Shown here: in pieces, positions 31,029 to 42,775 of the stretch
Layout of the letters: every line of letters begins with the position of its first letter
How positions within the stretch are numbered: the first letter of the stretch is position 1
NCBI RefSeq assembly: GCF_010093305.1
Contig: NZ_PDWS01000002.1
Location: forward strand, 62,001-126,000
DNA length: 64,000 nt
Source of the DNA: Pseudoxanthomonas sacheonensis
GTDB lineage: Bacteria > Pseudomonadota > Gammaproteobacteria > Xanthomonadales > Xanthomonadaceae
Direction of reading: 5' to 3'
Notes under the pieces: model-generated
What the model was told of the DNA's origin: nothing
Seen by the model: the letters and a program-made list of their open reading frames with translations, nothing else
Databases searched by the model: none
Program-made: the position numbers and the translations under genes

Positions 31029-33196
31029 CAGGAACGATCGCTGCCCTTCTCGGCGCCGTCGCGCATACGTCCGCGCGCTTCCAACGCCGCGCGTCCCTGG
31101 CTGAGGCTTGTGTTCAACATCGCAAGCCGCTGACGCCATTCGGTCGCGATCTGCTTGTCGCTGGCTTGCATCAGCTCGCCGCTAGCGGCCGCGAGCTTGA
31201 CCAGACCGAGGTTGCTGGCCACGCCTTTCAGCGCATGCGCATGTTCGCGCAGATGCGCGCCGTCGCCGCTTTCCATCGCATGGGCCATGGCGCCCAGGCA
31301 GCCCTCGGCATCGTTGAGGCACTGCTGGATGAACTCGCGCTCGAACGCGTCGCCCATGCCCAGCACGCTGAGTTCGTTGAGCACGCTCGGATCCAGCACG
31401 TTGTCCGAAACCGGCAGCTGCGGCCTGTCGGTCTGGACCGGAGCGGTAACGCGGCCGTTGAGGGCGATTTCCGCCAGCACGTCGAGCAAGCGCGTGGCCA
31501 CGATCGGCTTGGCCAGGAAGGCGCGCGCACCCGCTTGTTCGCAGCGCGAGATGGCATCCGGGGTGACGTCGGCGCTCAATACCAGCACCGGCGTGCGCGG
31601 CCCGCCGCCGGCTTCCATGATGCGCAACTGCTTCAACAGATCCAGGCCGCTGATGCCGGGCATATGCAGATCGACGATGACGGTGTCGTAGTCGGCGATT
31701 TCCAGCGCGTCCAGCACTTCCTCGCCTCCGTTCACGCAGACCACCCGGTGCCCCGCTTTCTGCAGCAGACGCTGGACGACCATGCGGTTGGCTTCGTGGT
31801 CGTCGGCGACCAGGATCTGCAGGCTGCGCACGCGCGCGCGGTGGCGCAGGAACGGATCGGAGAACGCGATGATGTTTTCCGCGCTGTGCTGTTCCTGTTC
31901 CTCGATCCACGCCGGAACCACCGGCGCCTTGACGGTCTGCACCGCTTCGAACGGCAGCTCGACCCAGAAACTGCTGCCGCGGTGCTCGGCGCTTTCGAAG
32001 CCGATGCTGCCGCCCATTGCCTCGGTAAGGCCCTTGGCGATCGTGGTGCCCAGGCCGGTGCCGCCATAGCGCCGCGACAGGCTGACGTCGGCTTGTTCGA
32101 AGGCCTCGAAAAGCCGAGCGCGCACGCTGGCGGGAATGCCGATGCCGGTATCGGTGACGATGAAACGCAGATTGATCTTGTCGTCGTGGCTGGGGACCAG
32201 CTTGACTTCCAGCCGCACGGAGCCGGTATTGGTGAACTTGACCGCATTGCCGGCCAGATTCAGCAGCACCTGGCGCAGATGGCGGATGTCGCCGCGCAAT
32301 TTGGAAGGCACGTCCGAATCGATGCGCGCTTCGTAGTTGAGCTGCTTGCCGCGCGCCTGCGGCAACAGGATCATGCCGATGCTGTCGATCAGTTCCTGTG
32401 GCGAGAATTCGACGACGTCGAGCTTCAGCTTGCCCGCCTCGATCGCAGAGATGTCCAGCACGTCCTCCACCAGCGCCAGCATGCTGCGGGTCGAGGCCTG
32501 GATGGTGGACAGGCATTCGCGCTGTTCGCTGTCCAGTTGGGTGGTGGCCAACAGTTCCGACATGCCCGACAGGCCATTCAAGGGCGTGCGGAATTCGTGG
32601 CTCATGTTGGCCAGGAAGCGGCTCTTGGCCTCGTTGGCGCGATGGGCTTCCTCGGTAGCGCGGGTCAACTGGCGCAGCAACCCGGACAAGTACATGGGCA
32701 CGGCGATCAGGCCCAGCAGCAAACCGATGCCCAGCGTGCGGTTCTGCACCCAGTAATCGCTCGTCACCAGCACCACGGCGAAACTGGCGCAGGCCATCGC
32801 CACTGCGATGACCAGGTAACGGTTGCCGTAACGCAGACCGTTGCCCACGGTGACCCACATCAGCACGATATAGGCCCAGGCAAGCGGCTCGCCCATGCCG
32901 ATCATGGCTGCGGCCAGCAGCCCGTAATCTGCCACCATGCCCAACGCCCGGCGCGGGCCGGACTTGCCGGGACTGGCAAGCAGCCAGGCGACGATGGCGA
33001 TGCCGTTGGCCAGGCCCGAAAGCACGATCGTCAACACGACCGAATACTCGCGGGCGCCGAGCATCTGGCGGGAAGACGGCAACAACGCATAGGCCAGGAT
33101 CAGCGTTATCAGGCTCAGGCGGACGATGGCCTGACCGTGTTCGCTGTCGGGGCGGTTGGAGAGCCGGCTCCTGACCCAGGTCGTCAAGGCGTTCAT
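31028..33196 (-). CDS. rpfC: DSF sensor hybrid histidine kinase RpfC
   Basis: 722 residues. Five hydrophobic segments lie in the first 172 residues, with almost no periplasmic domain, as in known RpfC. HisKA has the phospho-acceptor His200 in [12 protein letters not shown]. HATPase shows the N-box Asn317 (GNAVKFT) and G boxes (DTGIGIP, GTGLGTT). The receiver domain has Asp509 ([10 protein letters not shown]). A C-terminal HPt has His654 in HAHALKGVA. Signal binding starts a His-Asp-His phosphorelay to RpfG. It follows rpfG by three bases; the rpfH gene found between them in X. campestris is missing. Confidence 0.96.
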   Translation of the reverse strand: MNALTTWVRSRLSNRPDSEHGQAIVRLSLITLILAYALLPSSRQMLGAREYSVVLTIVLSGLANGIAIVAWLLASPGKSGPRRALGMVADYGLLAAAMIGMGEPLAWAYIVLMWVTVGNGLRYGNRYLVIAVAMACASFAVVLVTSDYWVQNRTLGIGLLLGLIAVPMYLSGLLRQLTRATEEAHRANEAKSRFLANMSHEFRTPLNGLSGMSELLATTQLDSEQRECLSTIQASTRSMLALVEDVLDISAIEAGKLKLDVVEFSPQELIDSIGMILLPQARGKQLNYEARIDSDVPSKLRGDIRHLRQVLLNLAGNAVKFTNTGSVRLEVKLVPSHDDKINLRFIVTDTGIGIPASVRARLFEAFEQADVSLSRRYGGTGLGTTIAKGLTEAMGGSIGFESAEHRGSSFWVELPFEAVQTVKAPVVPAWIEEQEQHSAENIIAFSDPFLRHRARVRSLQILVADDHEANRMVVQRLLQKAGHRVVCVNGGEEVLDALEIADYDTVIVDLHMPGISGLDLLKQLRIMEAGGGPRTPVLVLSADVTPDAISRCEQAGARAFLAKPIVATRLLDVLAEIALNGRVTAPVQTDRPQLPVSDNVLDPSVLNELSVLGMGDAFEREFIQQCLNDAEGCLGAMAHAMESGDGAHLREHAHALKGVASNLGLVKLAAASGELMQASDKQIATEWRQRLAMLNTSLSQGRAALEARGRMRDGAEKGSDRS

Positions 33197-33199
33197 GGC

Positions 33200-34339
33200 T
33201 TACTGCATGCCCGGGCGGACGTGGACGGTGGAGAACTGGTCGCAGATATCGTCGAGCCTTGCGCGGCCGCGGCCCAGCGCATCCACGCAAGCCGGATCGA
33301 ACAGGCGGCCGCGCTGCGCGTACAGATACGCCAGCGCCGCATCCCGGTCCCATGCCTTCTTGTACGGGCGCGGCGAGATCAGCGCGTCGAATACATCGGC
33401 GACGGCCACGATCCTGGCTTCCAGCGGGATCGCATCGCCCTTCAGGCCATCGGGATAGCCGCTGCCGTCGTAGCGCTCGTGGTGGCGCAGCGCGATGACG
33501 GCGCCCGCCTGGATGAAGCGGTTGTGGCTGCCGCTGAGCAGTTCGTGGCCGATGCGCGGATGCCGGCGCATGACCTCGGTTTCTTCCTCGGTCAACGGTC
33601 CGGGCTTCATCAGCACCGAATCGGGAATGGCGATCTTGCCCATGTCGTGCAACGGCGCGGCCATCTCGATGGCGCGCACTTCGTCCTCGGGCAGGCCGAG
33701 CTGTTCGGCGATCAGGCCGGCGACATGGGCCATGCGTTCCAGATAGGCGCTGGTGCCGCTGTCCCGGTATTCGATGGCGCGCGCCAGCCGCGAGAGCGTC
33801 TCGCGTTCGCGCTCCTCCACTTCGTGCATGCTGGAAAGCAGCCGCTGTTCCAGCGACATGGCGCGCTGTTTGATGTTCTCGCTCTGCTGGCGAAGCTGCA
33901 GCAGGTTGCGGCAGCGGGCGCGCAGCTCGCGCGGACGCACGGGCTTGACCAGGAAGTCGATGACGCCCGCTTCCAGCGCAGCCTGGCGGATCGGCTCGTC
34001 GCCGACCACGGTGATCAGGATGATCGGTATATCCCGGTGCATCGGCAGGCGCCGGAAGCGGCGCGCGAATTCCAGCCCGTCCATGCCGGGCATGCGGTAA
34101 TCCAGCAGCAGCAGATCCGTACGATTGGCTTCGCACCAGGCCAACGCCACCGAAGGATCGCCGAAATCGTGCACGGACAATTCCGAGGCGATGTCCTCGA
34201 TGACATGGCGCAGCATCGTCCGCGCTGAAGTTTGATCGTCCACGATGACGATATCCAAGCCGTTTCCAACCCCATTGGGCCACGTGACGTGGCTGTCCTG
34301 TGAGGATACTCCGGTGTAGACCCTGCTGGCATCTAGCAT
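33200..34339 (-). CDS. rpfG: Cyclic di-GMP phosphodiesterase response regulator RpfG
   Basis: About 379 residues from the ATG preceded by TAGGAG; an ATG eight codons upstream is less well placed. An N-terminal receiver domain with phospho-Asp80 (LLLLDYRMPGMDG) is joined by a helical linker to an HD-GYP domain, with HDMGK at 231-235 and HHERYDGSGYPDGLKG near 286-301. Phosphorylation by RpfC activates degradation of cyclic di-GMP, coupling DSF to motility, biofilm and secreted enzymes. It is the first gene of an rpfG-rpfC operon. Confidence 0.97.
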   Translation of the reverse strand: MLDASRVYTGVSSQDSHVTWPNGVGNGLDIVIVDDQTSARTMLRHVIEDIASELSVHDFGDPSVALAWCEANRTDLLLLDYRMPGMDGLEFARRFRRLPMHRDIPIILITVVGDEPIRQAALEAGVIDFLVKPVRPRELRARCRNLLQLRQQSENIKQRAMSLEQRLLSSMHEVEERERETLSRLARAIEYRDSGTSAYLERMAHVAGLIAEQLGLPEDEVRAIEMAAPLHDMGKIAIPDSVLMKPGPLTEEETEVMRRHPRIGHELLSGSHNRFIQAGAVIALRHHERYDGSGYPDGLKGDAIPLEARIVAVADVFDALISPRPYKKAWDRDAALAYLYAQRGRLFDPACVDALGRGRARLDDICDQFSTVHVRPGMQ

Positions 34340-34631
34340 TGTTCGACTCCTACCGGCCAACACGTCTTGGCGACGAATATACCGGTGCTTCGGAACTGGG
34401 AGACTTCTCGCCCGCGTGTTCGGGGGAGCGCGCGAAAAGTCCTGTCTTTAGCCGGAATAACGCAGAAACCGTGCCACTTTGGGTATCTGAACATCCCGGT
34501 CTGAAAGTGTGACGGAGTTCATATTTATTGGCCGCGCCCGTGCTCGCAACGCCGGTCCGGCCAAGGACGCAGGGCGCCTCAGGTCGGGATCGGCGGGCAA
34601 AAGCTGCCCAACGGCGTCACTTGGAAGCGCT
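34340..34631. other. Intergenic region between lysS and rpfG
   Basis: About 290 bases downstream of lysS and upstream of rpfG. It should carry the rpfGC promoter. No riboswitch, terminator or small gene was recognised. Confidence 0.4.
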
Positions 34632-36155
<1,524 letters not shown>

Positions 36156-36208
36156 GGAGGCGGGTTTCGGCTATGGAAGGAAGGGTTGCAGGGTGATGAT
36201 GCTGGAAA

Positions 36209-37334
36209 TCAGGCGTCGCTGCGTTTGGAACCCGCCTCCAGGCCGGATTTGAGGCTGGCCTCGACGAATTCGTCCAGGTCTCCGTCCAGCACCTTCTGGG
36301 TGTCGGTGCGCTCCACGCCGGTGCGCAGATCCTTGATGCGGCTCTGGTCCAGCACGTAGTTGCGGATCTGACTGCCCCAGCCGATGTCGGACTTGGTCGC
36401 CTCCAGCGCGTCGCGTTCGGTATTGCGCTTCTGGATCTCCAGCTCGTACAACTTGGCTTTCAGCATCTTCATCGCGGTGTCGCGGTTGGCGTGCTGGCTG
36501 CGGCCGGTCTGGCAGGCGACCACGGTGTTGGTCGGGATGTGGGTGATGCGCACCGCCGATTCGGTCTTGTTGACGTGCTGTCCACCGGCGCCGGAGGAGC
36601 GGTAGACGTCGGTACGCAGGTCGGCGGGGTTGATGTCGATCTCGATGTTGTCGTCCACTTCCGGCGACACGAACACCGAAGTGAACGAAGTGTGCCGGCG
36701 GTTGTCCGAATCGAACGGCGATTTGCGAACCAGCCGGTGCACGCCGATTTCGGTCTTCAGCCAGCCGTAGGCGTATTCGCCTTCCACGCGGAACGAGGCG
36801 GATTTCACCCCGGCCACTTCGCCGGCGCTGACTTCCATCAGCTCGGTCTTCCAGCCGCGCGATTCGCACCAGCGCAGGTACATGCGCAGCATCATCTCGG
36901 CCCAGTCCTGGGCTTCGGTGCCGCCAGCGCCGGCCTGGATGTCGACGAAGCAGTTGGCCGGATCCAGTTCGCCGGAGAACATGCGCTGGAATTCCAGCTT
37001 CTCCACGTGCGCATCGAAACGGTCCACGTCGGCCACCACGGCCAGCGCGGTTTCCTCGTCGTTCTCGCTTTCGGCCAGGTCCAGCAGCTCGCTGGCTTCG
37101 CCCAGGCCTTCTTCCAGGCTGGCGATGCCGTTGACGTTCTTTTCCAGGCTGGAACGTTCGCGGCCCAGGGTCTGGGCGTACTCGGCGTTGTTCCAGATAT
37201 CCGGGCTTTCCAGCTCGCGGTTTACTTCTTCCAGGCGCTCGCGCTTGGCGTCGTAGTCAAAGATACCCCCGAAGCGAATGCAGCCGTTCCTGCAGATCGG
37301 CGATGCGCTGGCGGATGGGGTTGAGTTCGATCAT
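36209..37334 (-). CDS. prfB: Peptide chain release factor RF2 (programmed +1 frameshift)
   Basis: Two reading segments make a protein of about 374 residues. Translation starts at 37334 ([14 protein letters not shown]) and meets a TGA after 25 codons at 37257-37259. A +1 shift on CTT-TGA-C then enters the main frame at LDYDAKRER. The GGQ motif for peptidyl-tRNA hydrolysis is in [13 protein letters not shown]; the tripeptide selecting UGA/UAA lies in the SPF region ([14 protein letters not shown]). This autoregulatory frameshift is well known in prfB, so the in-frame TGA is not a mutation. lysS follows. Confidence 0.95.
37252..37270 (-). promoter_or_regulatory. prfB frameshift site
   Basis: On the minus strand the sequence reads CGGGGG-TATCTTTGAC: an internal Shine-Dalgarno-like element, three bases, then slippery CTT and the TGA stop followed by C. 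The arrangement is practically that of E. coli. Low RF2 favours the shift and restores RF2 synthesis. Confidence 0.95.
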
Positions 37335-37400
37335 GGGTATGGGCAACGAAGGTTGAAACAGCCGCTAATTCTAGCAGGCCGGCCTAGCAGACCGGCATGT

Positions 37401-38300
37401 TCAGGCGCCGGAATCCGCAGCGCTGGCACCTACCCGCCCACGCAGATCGGCGCGGTAGCGGCGGCTGCACGGCAGTGTGGTCCCGTCCTTCAGGTGCAGG
37501 CGCGCATCGCCGGTGTCCAGGGGCTCGATCGAAGCCACCTGATCGAGGTTCACCAGATAGCTGCGATGCACGCGGGCGAAGCGGCGCGGGTCCAGCTTGG
37601 TCTCGATGCCGGCGATGGTGCTGCGCAAGGGATAGTCGTGCTGGCGGACGCGCAGGTTGACGTAGTTGCCCGAGGCCTGGATCCATTCGATGTCGTTGGC
37701 CGCGACCAGGAACTCCCGGCCCAGTTTACGCACCAGGAAGCGTTCCGGCAGCTCGACAGGTTCCACCGGCGGTCCTTCGTCGGGTGCCTCCAGCAGGCTG
37801 GCCTCGCCTTGCCAGCGGCGCAGCACGAAGCGGTAGCCCTCCATCACCACAACGATGGAGGCGAAGCTGCGGATGTCCTTCAGGTATTCGTAGAGGAACT
37901 CCCTGCCCCACGGGCCGAAATCGTATTCCATGCCTTGCCAGCGATAAACCAGCATGCGCAGCGACACCATGCCCGCCACGTGCAACAGCGAAACCGCCAC
38001 GCTGGCCAGCAGATACCAGGGAATGCGCTGCCGCCAGTTGTCCCAGTGCAGCGGGAAGCGACGGGTGAACCAGGCGATGGCGGGCAGCAGGGCCAGCAAC
38101 CAGACCAGCCCGCTGCTCCCTTCCCACAGCACCGGCTCCCAGCTCAGAGTGTCCGATTGGCGCCGCCTGATCTCCATCAGGGTGGTGAGGCTGTTGCCGA
38201 TGAAGTTGCTGCCGAGCAGCACTATCCAGAAGCCGATTTCGACGGTCCGCTGCCAAGGCAGGAAACGGCGATAGGCGGCGTCGGAATCGGAAAGGGGCAT
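37401..38300 (-). CDS. Membrane-anchored LytTR-family transcriptional regulator (RpfD-like)
   Basis: 299 residues. Four hydrophobic segments occupy the N-terminal half (around 22-40, 63-78, 94-113, 147-160). The C-terminal third is a LytTR DNA-binding domain (FLVRKLGREFLVAANDIEW, then FARVHRSYLVNLDQV). There is no receiver domain, so any signal must come through the membrane part or partner proteins. In Xanthomonas the rpf region also holds a LytTR gene (rpfD); position beyond prfB agrees with this, but orthology was not tested. It is divergent from the acyltransferase gene. Confidence 0.85.
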   Translation of the reverse strand: MPLSDSDAAYRRFLPWQRTVEIGFWIVLLGSNFIGNSLTTLMEIRRRQSDTLSWEPVLWEGSSGLVWLLALLPAIAWFTRRFPLHWDNWRQRIPWYLLASVAVSLLHVAGMVSLRMLVYRWQGMEYDFGPWGREFLYEYLKDIRSFASIVVVMEGYRFVLRRWQGEASLLEAPDEGPPVEPVELPERFLVRKLGREFLVAANDIEWIQASGNYVNLRVRQHDYPLRSTIAGIETKLDPRRFARVHRSYLVNLDQVASIEPLDTGDARLHLKDGTTLPCSRRYRADLRGRVGASAADSGA

Positions 38301-38453
38301 CGGCGCATTCTAGGCGAGCGGGCCGTTCGATCGCCGGCGTCCGTCCCCGGGAAGCAGCGATTGGTCCCTTGGTGCCCGCAGCCGATCCCTTCGCGCTGGC
38401 GCCATGCCGGTTGTGGACCGCCAATGACGGCCTGTCCCGAACAAAGGTTAGCC

Positions 38454-39653
38454 ATGGAACGTCGCCACGATCTCGACTGGGTGCGCGTCTGCGCCTTCGG
38501 CCTGCTGGTGCTGTATCACGTGGGCATGTACTACGTGAGTTGGGACTGGCACGTCAAAAGTCCGCACGCCGGCGAAACCCTGGAACCGTTCATGCTGCTG
38601 TCCAGTCCCTGGCGGTTGTCGTTGCTGTTCCTGGTGTCCGGCGCGGCCAGTGCGTTCCTGCTGGCGAAGATGCCGAAAGGCTTTCTTGGTTCGCGTTCCT
38701 GGCGCCTGCTGCCGCCCCTGATCTTCGGCATGCTGGTCATCGTGCCGCCGCAGTCCTACTACGAGATTCTGGATTCGGGTTATCCCGGCGGTTACCACGA
38801 TGGCTACCTGGCTTTCTGGCGGCGTTATCTGGCCGGCGATGGATCGTTCTGCGACCAGGACGGCTGCCTGGACCTGCCGACCTGGAACCACCTGTGGTTC
38901 GTCGTCTATCTGTGGGTCTATACGGTGGCGGTCTGGCTGATCAACCGCATCGCGCCGAATGCCCTGCCCCGCGCCAGCCAGTGGCTCGGCCGTATGCTGT
39001 CCGGTCCAGGCAGCCTGTTGTGGCCGGTGGTGTTATTGGCGGTAGTCCGAATCGCCCTGGTCGAGCGCTTCGAATCCACCCATGCGCTGGTCGACGACTG
39101 GTACAACCACGCGCAGTATTTCAGCGTATTCCTGCTGGGCTTCCTGATGGCCCGCACGACGGGCTTCTGGGAATCGCTGCAGCGGCTGCGCTGGTTCTCG
39201 TTGACGCTGGCTGCAGCCAGCTACGGCTTCCTCATCTGGTACTTCTACGCCAGCGGTTACGGCGACGCCAATCCGCCGCCGGACGCCCTGCGCAACTTCC
39301 AACGCATGGTCTGGGCAACCAACCAGTGGACCAGCATCGCCGCCATCTTCGGTTTCGCCTACCGGTTGCGGCATGCGGACAGCCCGGCGCTGCGCTACCT
39401 GACCCCGGCGGTGTTCCCGGTCTACATCCTGCATCAGACCGTCATCGTAATCGCCGCGTACAACCTGAAACCGCTGGGCATCGCGCCTTTGCCGGAAGGC
39501 CTGTTGCTGGTAGCGCTGACCTTCGCAGCGTGCTTCGGCGGCTACGGGATCATAAGGCGCATCCGCTGGCTGCGGCCCTTGTTCGGGCTGAAGGCGGGAA
39601 ACGGATCCAGTGCGAAAAAGCCGGGCGCTGTAGAAGCGCGTGCGCCGAGTTAA
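38454..39653 (+). CDS. Acyltransferase-3 family membrane protein
   Basis: 399 residues with about ten membrane segments; ATG with AAAGG upstream. The acyltransferase-3 (NodX/OatA/OpgC-like) pattern is seen: LDWVRVCAFGLLVLYHVGMY with the conserved His of the first segment, WNHLWFVVYL, and FPVYILHQTVIVIAAY near the C-terminus. Such proteins move acyl groups onto glycans or lipids at the inner membrane. Acceptor unknown. It is divergent from the LytTR regulator gene, about 150 bases apart, which suggests but does not prove a regulatory link. Confidence 0.85.
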   Translation: MERRHDLDWVRVCAFGLLVLYHVGMYYVSWDWHVKSPHAGETLEPFMLLSSPWRLSLLFLVSGAASAFLLAKMPKGFLGSRSWRLLPPLIFGMLVIVPPQSYYEILDSGYPGGYHDGYLAFWRRYLAGDGSFCDQDGCLDLPTWNHLWFVVYLWVYTVAVWLINRIAPNALPRASQWLGRMLSGPGSLLWPVVLLAVVRIALVERFESTHALVDDWYNHAQYFSVFLLGFLMARTTGFWESLQRLRWFSLTLAAASYGFLIWYFYASGYGDANPPPDALRNFQRMVWATNQWTSIAAIFGFAYRLRHADSPALRYLTPAVFPVYILHQTVIVIAAYNLKPLGIAPLPEGLLLVALTFAACFGGYGIIRRIRWLRPLFGLKAGNGSSAKKPGAVEARAPS

Positions 39654-39733
39654 CTGGATGCCGGGGCACGGCGAACCCCGGCTCCGACGACCGGTGAACC
39701 GGTACAGGGACTCTCCAGTCCCTGTAGCGGGAA

Positions 39734-42670
39734 TCACTTGACCTCGAACTCTCCCACCAGCACCGTCTCCGCCTGCTCCTTCAAGCGCATGGTGACCAGT
39801 TGCTCCCGAGCCTTGCCGCTGCCGAAATGGGTGGTGAGCTTCAGTTGCAGAGTAGTCGCACCGGTGACCAGTTGCTGGCGATCACCGAAGAAGTTGGCTT
39901 CCACCTTGTACTTGCCCGGTTTGGCGTCGCGCAACGAGAACTCTTCCGGTCCGTAGCCGCCGGTGAAGTCGTCGGACATCAATCCGCCCTGATAGGTACG
40001 CTGGTTCCCGTAGTAGCACTTCTCGCCGTTGGGATCGGTGACCCAGAGGTCCATGTCGCTGTTGTCGCTGTCCCAGCTCAGTACTACGCGCAGGTCGAGC
40101 GGCAGGTTCCTGAGCAGGCGCGGATCCACGCGACGGGTGTCCGGGCGTTGCTTCGCATTGGCGGCGATGTCGTTGAGTTCGGCCAGGGCGATCAGCTTGA
40201 CTCCGTCGAAACGGCCATCCCATTGGCGTTTGACCACTTCGTACAACTGGTCGATGGCCGCCTGCGATTTTCCGACCGCCGCGTACGCCAGCCCCAGGTC
40301 GCGGAAGCTCTGGGGCTCTTCCTCGCCCAGCCGCTTGACCTGTTCGAACACGGGCACCGCCAGCGCCGGCTGCTTGGCCTGCATCAGGCGGTAGGCGAGG
40401 ACGCGGAGCACGTGGCGGTTCTCCAGATCCAGTTCGGCCAGGTTCGACAGCACGCGCAGCGCCAGCGCTTGCTGGCCTTTCTGGAACAACAGGTCGGCCA
40501 CGTCCAGGTAGAAGGCGGTGCTGTTGGCGTGGGAGTCGCGTTCATCCAGGTAGAGGGTGTAGATGCGGTCCTCGGGCGCGTCGCGCAGACGGCGTGCGTA
40601 GGCGGAATCCGGTTCCCAGGCTTGCAGTTCGATGCCGATGTCGCCGGTGTTGCTGCCGTTCTTCCCGCTTTCCGCAATCCCGGGTTCGCTGAGGCGGGCG
40701 CCGGTGACCTGGATACTGTCCAGGGTGCTTGCGCCGGCATAGCCTTCGGCGGCGGCGGCCGGCGCCGCCCGATCGTACGCAGGCATCGGCGCAGGCGGTG
40801 CGCTCGCTAGCGGCGCCGCCTGGGCATATGCGGCGGCCGCGACCGCAAGCGTCTCTTTCTTCTTTTCGAGTCCGCCTTTGGGCCAGTCCTTGTTCCACCA
40901 CTCTATTTTCTGCTCGAAGGCAGCGGCTACCTCGTCGATGCGCTCTTTCTCCGAATCGGCCGTCTCCTTCGCCTGTTGCGATTTCAGTTCGGTGTAAACG
41001 GCCAGCAATTCCTCGGGCGGCACGATGTCGTGGGTCAGGTAGTCCTGCACGGTTTCCAGCACGATCAGCGAGGTCTCGGCGGTCACCATGCCGAACTGCT
41101 GGCCAAGGCGGCGGATGGCGGCGCGGTTGGTTTCCGGATCAACGGACAGGCCATCGATCCGATATCCGGCCCACAGCTGCGCGATGGGTCCGCTGGGGGC
41201 GGCCTGGTTCGCGTCCACGGGCATTTCCAATGCCTGCGTGCGGCCTTGGCCGTCGCAGTATTGCAACTGGAGTCTGCCGCCGTTGCCGCGCAGCCGTCCG
41301 GCGATACGGAACATGCCGTTGCGCGGAGTCGCCGATTCGTGCGCCAGCGCTTCGGCCCCGACCAATGTTTCGGAAAGCAGGCGTGGGCGTTCTTCCAGCA
41401 GAGCCTTCTTCGCTGCGTCCAGGGAGGAAGCGTCGATGGCGATCAGGTTTCCCCCGCTGGCCTCGGACCATGCGCGCAAGCGCCGGCCATCGGCATTGGC
41501 GCCTGCCGCATGCAGTGCGTAAAGGCGCTGGTTGGCGGCGACCTTGGGGAAGGATCGCGCGCCGTAGTTATCGAGGCCATCGCTGAATAGCAGGTATTCC
41601 CCGATTCCGGCCTGCGGTTTCCAATCGCTGAGATTGCTCGCGCCGTCGTAGACCGTGGCCAACAGCGATTTCTTCAATGCGGACCAGTCGCCGCCGCGTA
41701 CGCTGAAATCCTCGGCCGCGTCGGCTTGATCGCGCAGGCGCACCAACGCCACTTCGATATCGCCAGCGGCCTTGAAGTATGCGTCCAGGACCGCCAGCTC
41801 GCTGGCGATGTCGCGCTTGCGTGCAGAGGCCGAACTGTCCCATAGCAGACCCATGCGCTGGGGCACTCTGCGCGGGGCCGCGGTTTCCCGCACCGGGACT
41901 TCGGCCAGGAAATAGATGTTGCCGTCGAATTCCTGCGTATAGACTTGCGGCCCTTCCGCCGCGGGCAGGCTGAGGATCAACTCGCCGCTGCCCTTGAAGC
42001 TGGCGCGACGTACGTCCGCGATCCAGCCCCTGCCCTCGCGCTGGAACCCGACCTTGCCCAACGCACCGACCGCGACCGGTTTGCCGCCGAGACCTTGCGC
42101 GGCGATCCGCAGCGAGAGCGCTTCCACGCCTGCGGCATAGCCGAGCGGCAACGACAGACGCATGCCCTTGCCTTCGCGCGGCAGGCTTTCGACGTAGCGC
42201 AGCTGCACGCGGCGGCTGCCGTTGGCGGGAATGGGAAAAATGCGCAGCTTGAAGTGATTGCCTGCAGTCTGCTCCAGCAACGCCGGATCCACCCTTTTGC
42301 GCTCGATGGCCTCGAACACCTGCCGGCCCTTGGCTTTCTCCACCGGCACCGCCGGACGCAGCTTGCCGTCGAAGTCCAGCGCGAAGCCGGTGACGTTCTG
42401 CCCATCGCGCAACGGAAAATCCAGGTTCCCTTCCAGCGGCCGCGCATTCGGATTGAAGAACACCATCTCGACCGTGGTCTGGGCCAAGCCGCCCATCACG
42501 ACGGTGTCGATATCCACCGAACGCAGCACGACCGGCGTCTCGGCGCCGCTGACCTGGAGCAATGGTGGAGTTCGCGGCGCGGTGAGGTCCTGCGCAGTGC
42601 CCAATGTAGCGAAGACCACGCAGGCGAAACTTGCGATCCAGAGGAATACGGGCTTGGCGATCCTGCGCAT
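39734..42670 (-). CDS. VIT/VWA and DUF2135 domain secreted protein
   Basis: About 978 residues from the ATG of a signal peptide (MRRIAKPVFLWIASFACVVF). A VIT domain follows (TTVEMVFFNPNARPLEGNLD), then a von Willebrand A-like region (LLWDSSASARKRD, a degenerate MIDAS DxSxS, with LLFSDGLDNYG). A TPR-like helical stretch (LDLENRHVLRVLAYRL) precedes a C-terminal DUF2135 domain (SWDSDNSDMDLWVTDPNGEK). Related large surface or periplasmic proteins occur in many Proteobacteria without an assigned role. The next gene upstream is the truncated recJ. Confidence 0.85.
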   Translation of the reverse strand: MRRIAKPVFLWIASFACVVFATLGTAQDLTAPRTPPLLQVSGAETPVVLRSVDIDTVVMGGLAQTTVEMVFFNPNARPLEGNLDFPLRDGQNVTGFALDFDGKLRPAVPVEKAKGRQVFEAIERKRVDPALLEQTAGNHFKLRIFPIPANGSRRVQLRYVESLPREGKGMRLSLPLGYAAGVEALSLRIAAQGLGGKPVAVGALGKVGFQREGRGWIADVRRASFKGSGELILSLPAAEGPQVYTQEFDGNIYFLAEVPVRETAAPRRVPQRMGLLWDSSASARKRDIASELAVLDAYFKAAGDIEVALVRLRDQADAAEDFSVRGGDWSALKKSLLATVYDGASNLSDWKPQAGIGEYLLFSDGLDNYGARSFPKVAANQRLYALHAAGANADGRRLRAWSEASGGNLIAIDASSLDAAKKALLEERPRLLSETLVGAEALAHESATPRNGMFRIAGRLRGNGGRLQLQYCDGQGRTQALEMPVDANQAAPSGPIAQLWAGYRIDGLSVDPETNRAAIRRLGQQFGMVTAETSLIVLETVQDYLTHDIVPPEELLAVYTELKSQQAKETADSEKERIDEVAAAFEQKIEWWNKDWPKGGLEKKKETLAVAAAAYAQAAPLASAPPAPMPAYDRAAPAAAAEGYAGASTLDSIQVTGARLSEPGIAESGKNGSNTGDIGIELQAWEPDSAYARRLRDAPEDRIYTLYLDERDSHANSTAFYLDVADLLFQKGQQALALRVLSNLAELDLENRHVLRVLAYRLMQAKQPALAVPVFEQVKRLGEEEPQSFRDLGLAYAAVGKSQAAIDQLYEVVKRQWDGRFDGVKLIALAELNDIAANAKQRPDTRRVDPRLLRNLPLDLRVVLSWDSDNSDMDLWVTDPNGEKCYYGNQRTYQGGLMSDDFTGGYGPEEFSLRDAKPGKYKVEANFFGDRQQLVTGATTLQLKLTTHFGSGKAREQLVTMRLKEQAETVLVGEFEVK

Positions 42671-42775
42671 GATTTTCTGCTTGTCCTGGGATAGGTGAGC
42701 CGACAAACGTGCGGCATGCGGAAACGGGGTTGATGGGCTACTCCGATGACGGCCCCATGCGGAGCCCACCCGGCC

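Noticed and set aside
31166-34283. Very long open frames (over 1000 codons) in other frames across rpfC and rpfG
   Set aside because: They arise from high-GC codon bias opposite or beside the real genes; they cover two clear domain-matched proteins and are rich in Arg, Ala and Gly without motifs.
37257-37259. In-frame TGA in prfB as a disabling mutation
   Set aside because: It is the standard RF2 autoregulatory frameshift with conserved context.
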